From JAGOBX01 sp036733285 (GTDB taxonomy: Bacteria; JAGOBX01): a DNA stretch of 6,147 nt. Made by a program: the position numbers and the translations under genes. Shown here in pieces: positions 5,873 through 6,147 of this stretch (its first letter is position 1; every line of letters begins with the position of its first letter). Under the pieces are notes generated by a model that ran no database searches, was not told the origin of the DNA, and saw only the letters and a program-made list of their open reading frames with translations. The DNA lies in NCBI GenBank assembly GCA_036733285.1, contig DAINAU010000222.1, positions 1-6,147 of the forward strand. The letters are read 5' to 3'.

Positions 5873-6010
5873 TTAAAGTCCCAGTAAAAAATTACCGGGG
5901 GTCATCCATATCTTCTGTTTAATATTTTTTTCATAGGGAACTGAAGTAACTAATGCGAACCTATTTTTTTCTATAAAAATTATATCATTTGTTTCTATGT
6001 TTCTCTTCAA
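5873..6010 (-). other. Weak 45-codon open frame in the intergenic region
   Basis: From a TTG at 6010 the frame reads LKRNIETNDIIFIEKNRF, then ALVTSVPYEKNIKQKIW and MTPGNFLLGL, to TAA at 5873. It has mixed, protein-like composition, but no ATG until the last ten residues and no clear ribosome binding site. It overlaps the hairpin at 5880-5899. It may be chance, a decayed gene end, or noncoding IS110 left-end sequence. I do not recognise it. Confidence 0.2.
5880..5899. other. Hairpin CCCAGTAA-AAAA-TTACCGGG
   Basis: This is an 8-bp stem with one A/C mismatch and an AAAA loop, lying in the presumed noncoding left end of the IS110 element. IS110-family left ends are known to encode a structured bridge RNA, and this stem could belong to one. 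That is inference, since the element boundary cannot be seen. It lacks a following U-tract on either strand, so it is not a typical terminator. Confidence 0.35.
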
Positions 6011-6056
6011 TTCATAATTTATAATTTTTTTCTCTCATTCGTTCAATCAGTTATAT

Positions 6057-6091
6057 CCGCCTGCCTGTCGCGTTGCGACGCAGACAGGTGG
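6057..6091. repeat. REP-like GC-rich palindrome
   Basis: The inner stem GTCGC-GTT-GCGAC (6067-6079) sits within an outer 7-bp stem, CCGCCTG (6057-6063) with CAGGTGG (6085-6091), containing one G-T pair and a small internal loop. It is strikingly GC-rich for its surroundings and is bordered by a run of A residues (6094-6102). Neither strand has a U-tract on the correct side for a normal terminator, so a dispersed REP-type repeat is more likely. Such palindromes are known substrates of RAYT proteins, and a RAYT-like gene lies about 760 bp away. Confidence 0.6.
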
Positions 6092-6147
6092 TTAAAAAAA
6101 AATTCCTCCGCCGCTAATCTTTGTCCAAACACTGTTAGCTTCGCTTT
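6092..6147 (-). other. Window-edge stretch, possible end of an upstream open frame
   Basis: On the minus strand one frame enters from outside and reads SEANSVWTKISGGGIFF to TAA at 6092. A second reads AKLTVFGQRLAAEEFFF and stays open to TGA at 6043. Neither is recognisable as a protein family from so few residues. The stretch may be part of the same dispersed repeat as the adjacent palindrome. Confidence 0.2.

Noticed and set aside
5880..5899. Rho-independent terminator
   Set aside because: The hairpin is not followed by a U-tract on either strand and its stem contains a mismatch.

Overview
The window is an AT-rich bacterial segment, roughly one third G+C by eye. All recognisable genes lie on the minus strand. 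From high to low coordinates the order is an unassigned intergenic stretch, a broken IS110-family transposase, an intact IS200/RAYT-type (Y1, HUH) transposase, and a very large secreted surface protein that runs off the window edge. Shine-Dalgarno sites are strong (AAAAGGAGA or GGAGGT). The surface protein resembles the Asn-rich parallel beta-helix proteins of many uncultivated Gram-negative lineages, for example FCB-group-like ones. The sequence does not allow a firm taxonomic call.

Positions 1-4343 (minus) form one uninterrupted reading frame of at least 1447 codons. It encodes a signal peptide, a cohesin-like beta-sandwich, and alternating right-handed beta-helix and fibronectin type III (FnIII) modules. 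The two FnIII copies are related DNA repeats exactly 1464 bp apart. The short ORFs visible in other frames of this stretch are shadows.

Positions 4329-5340 form a discrete unit: a 309-residue Y1 transposase gene bounded by a 22-bp near-perfect inverted repeat. Just outside each arm lies a different short tandem repeat, two copies of AGCGATAGT on the low side and four GGCGCC units on the high side. The low-side arm contains the ATG of the surface-protein gene. The present start codon, and probably the first dozen residues including an odd TIATIA stretch, therefore look acquired from the element.

Positions 5296-5818 are the N-terminal third to half of an IS110-family DEDD transposase. It has a small frameshift near the start, and its C-terminal half is replaced by the GGCGCC array. 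Positions 5831-6147 hold no clear gene. They contain a palindrome, a hairpin that may be part of the IS110 left end, a weak 45-codon open frame and a strong REP-like palindrome.

The most interesting point is the overlap between mobile-element termini and the translation start of a giant secreted protein. It suggests that insertion of a RAYT-like unit rebuilt the 5' end of a host gene.
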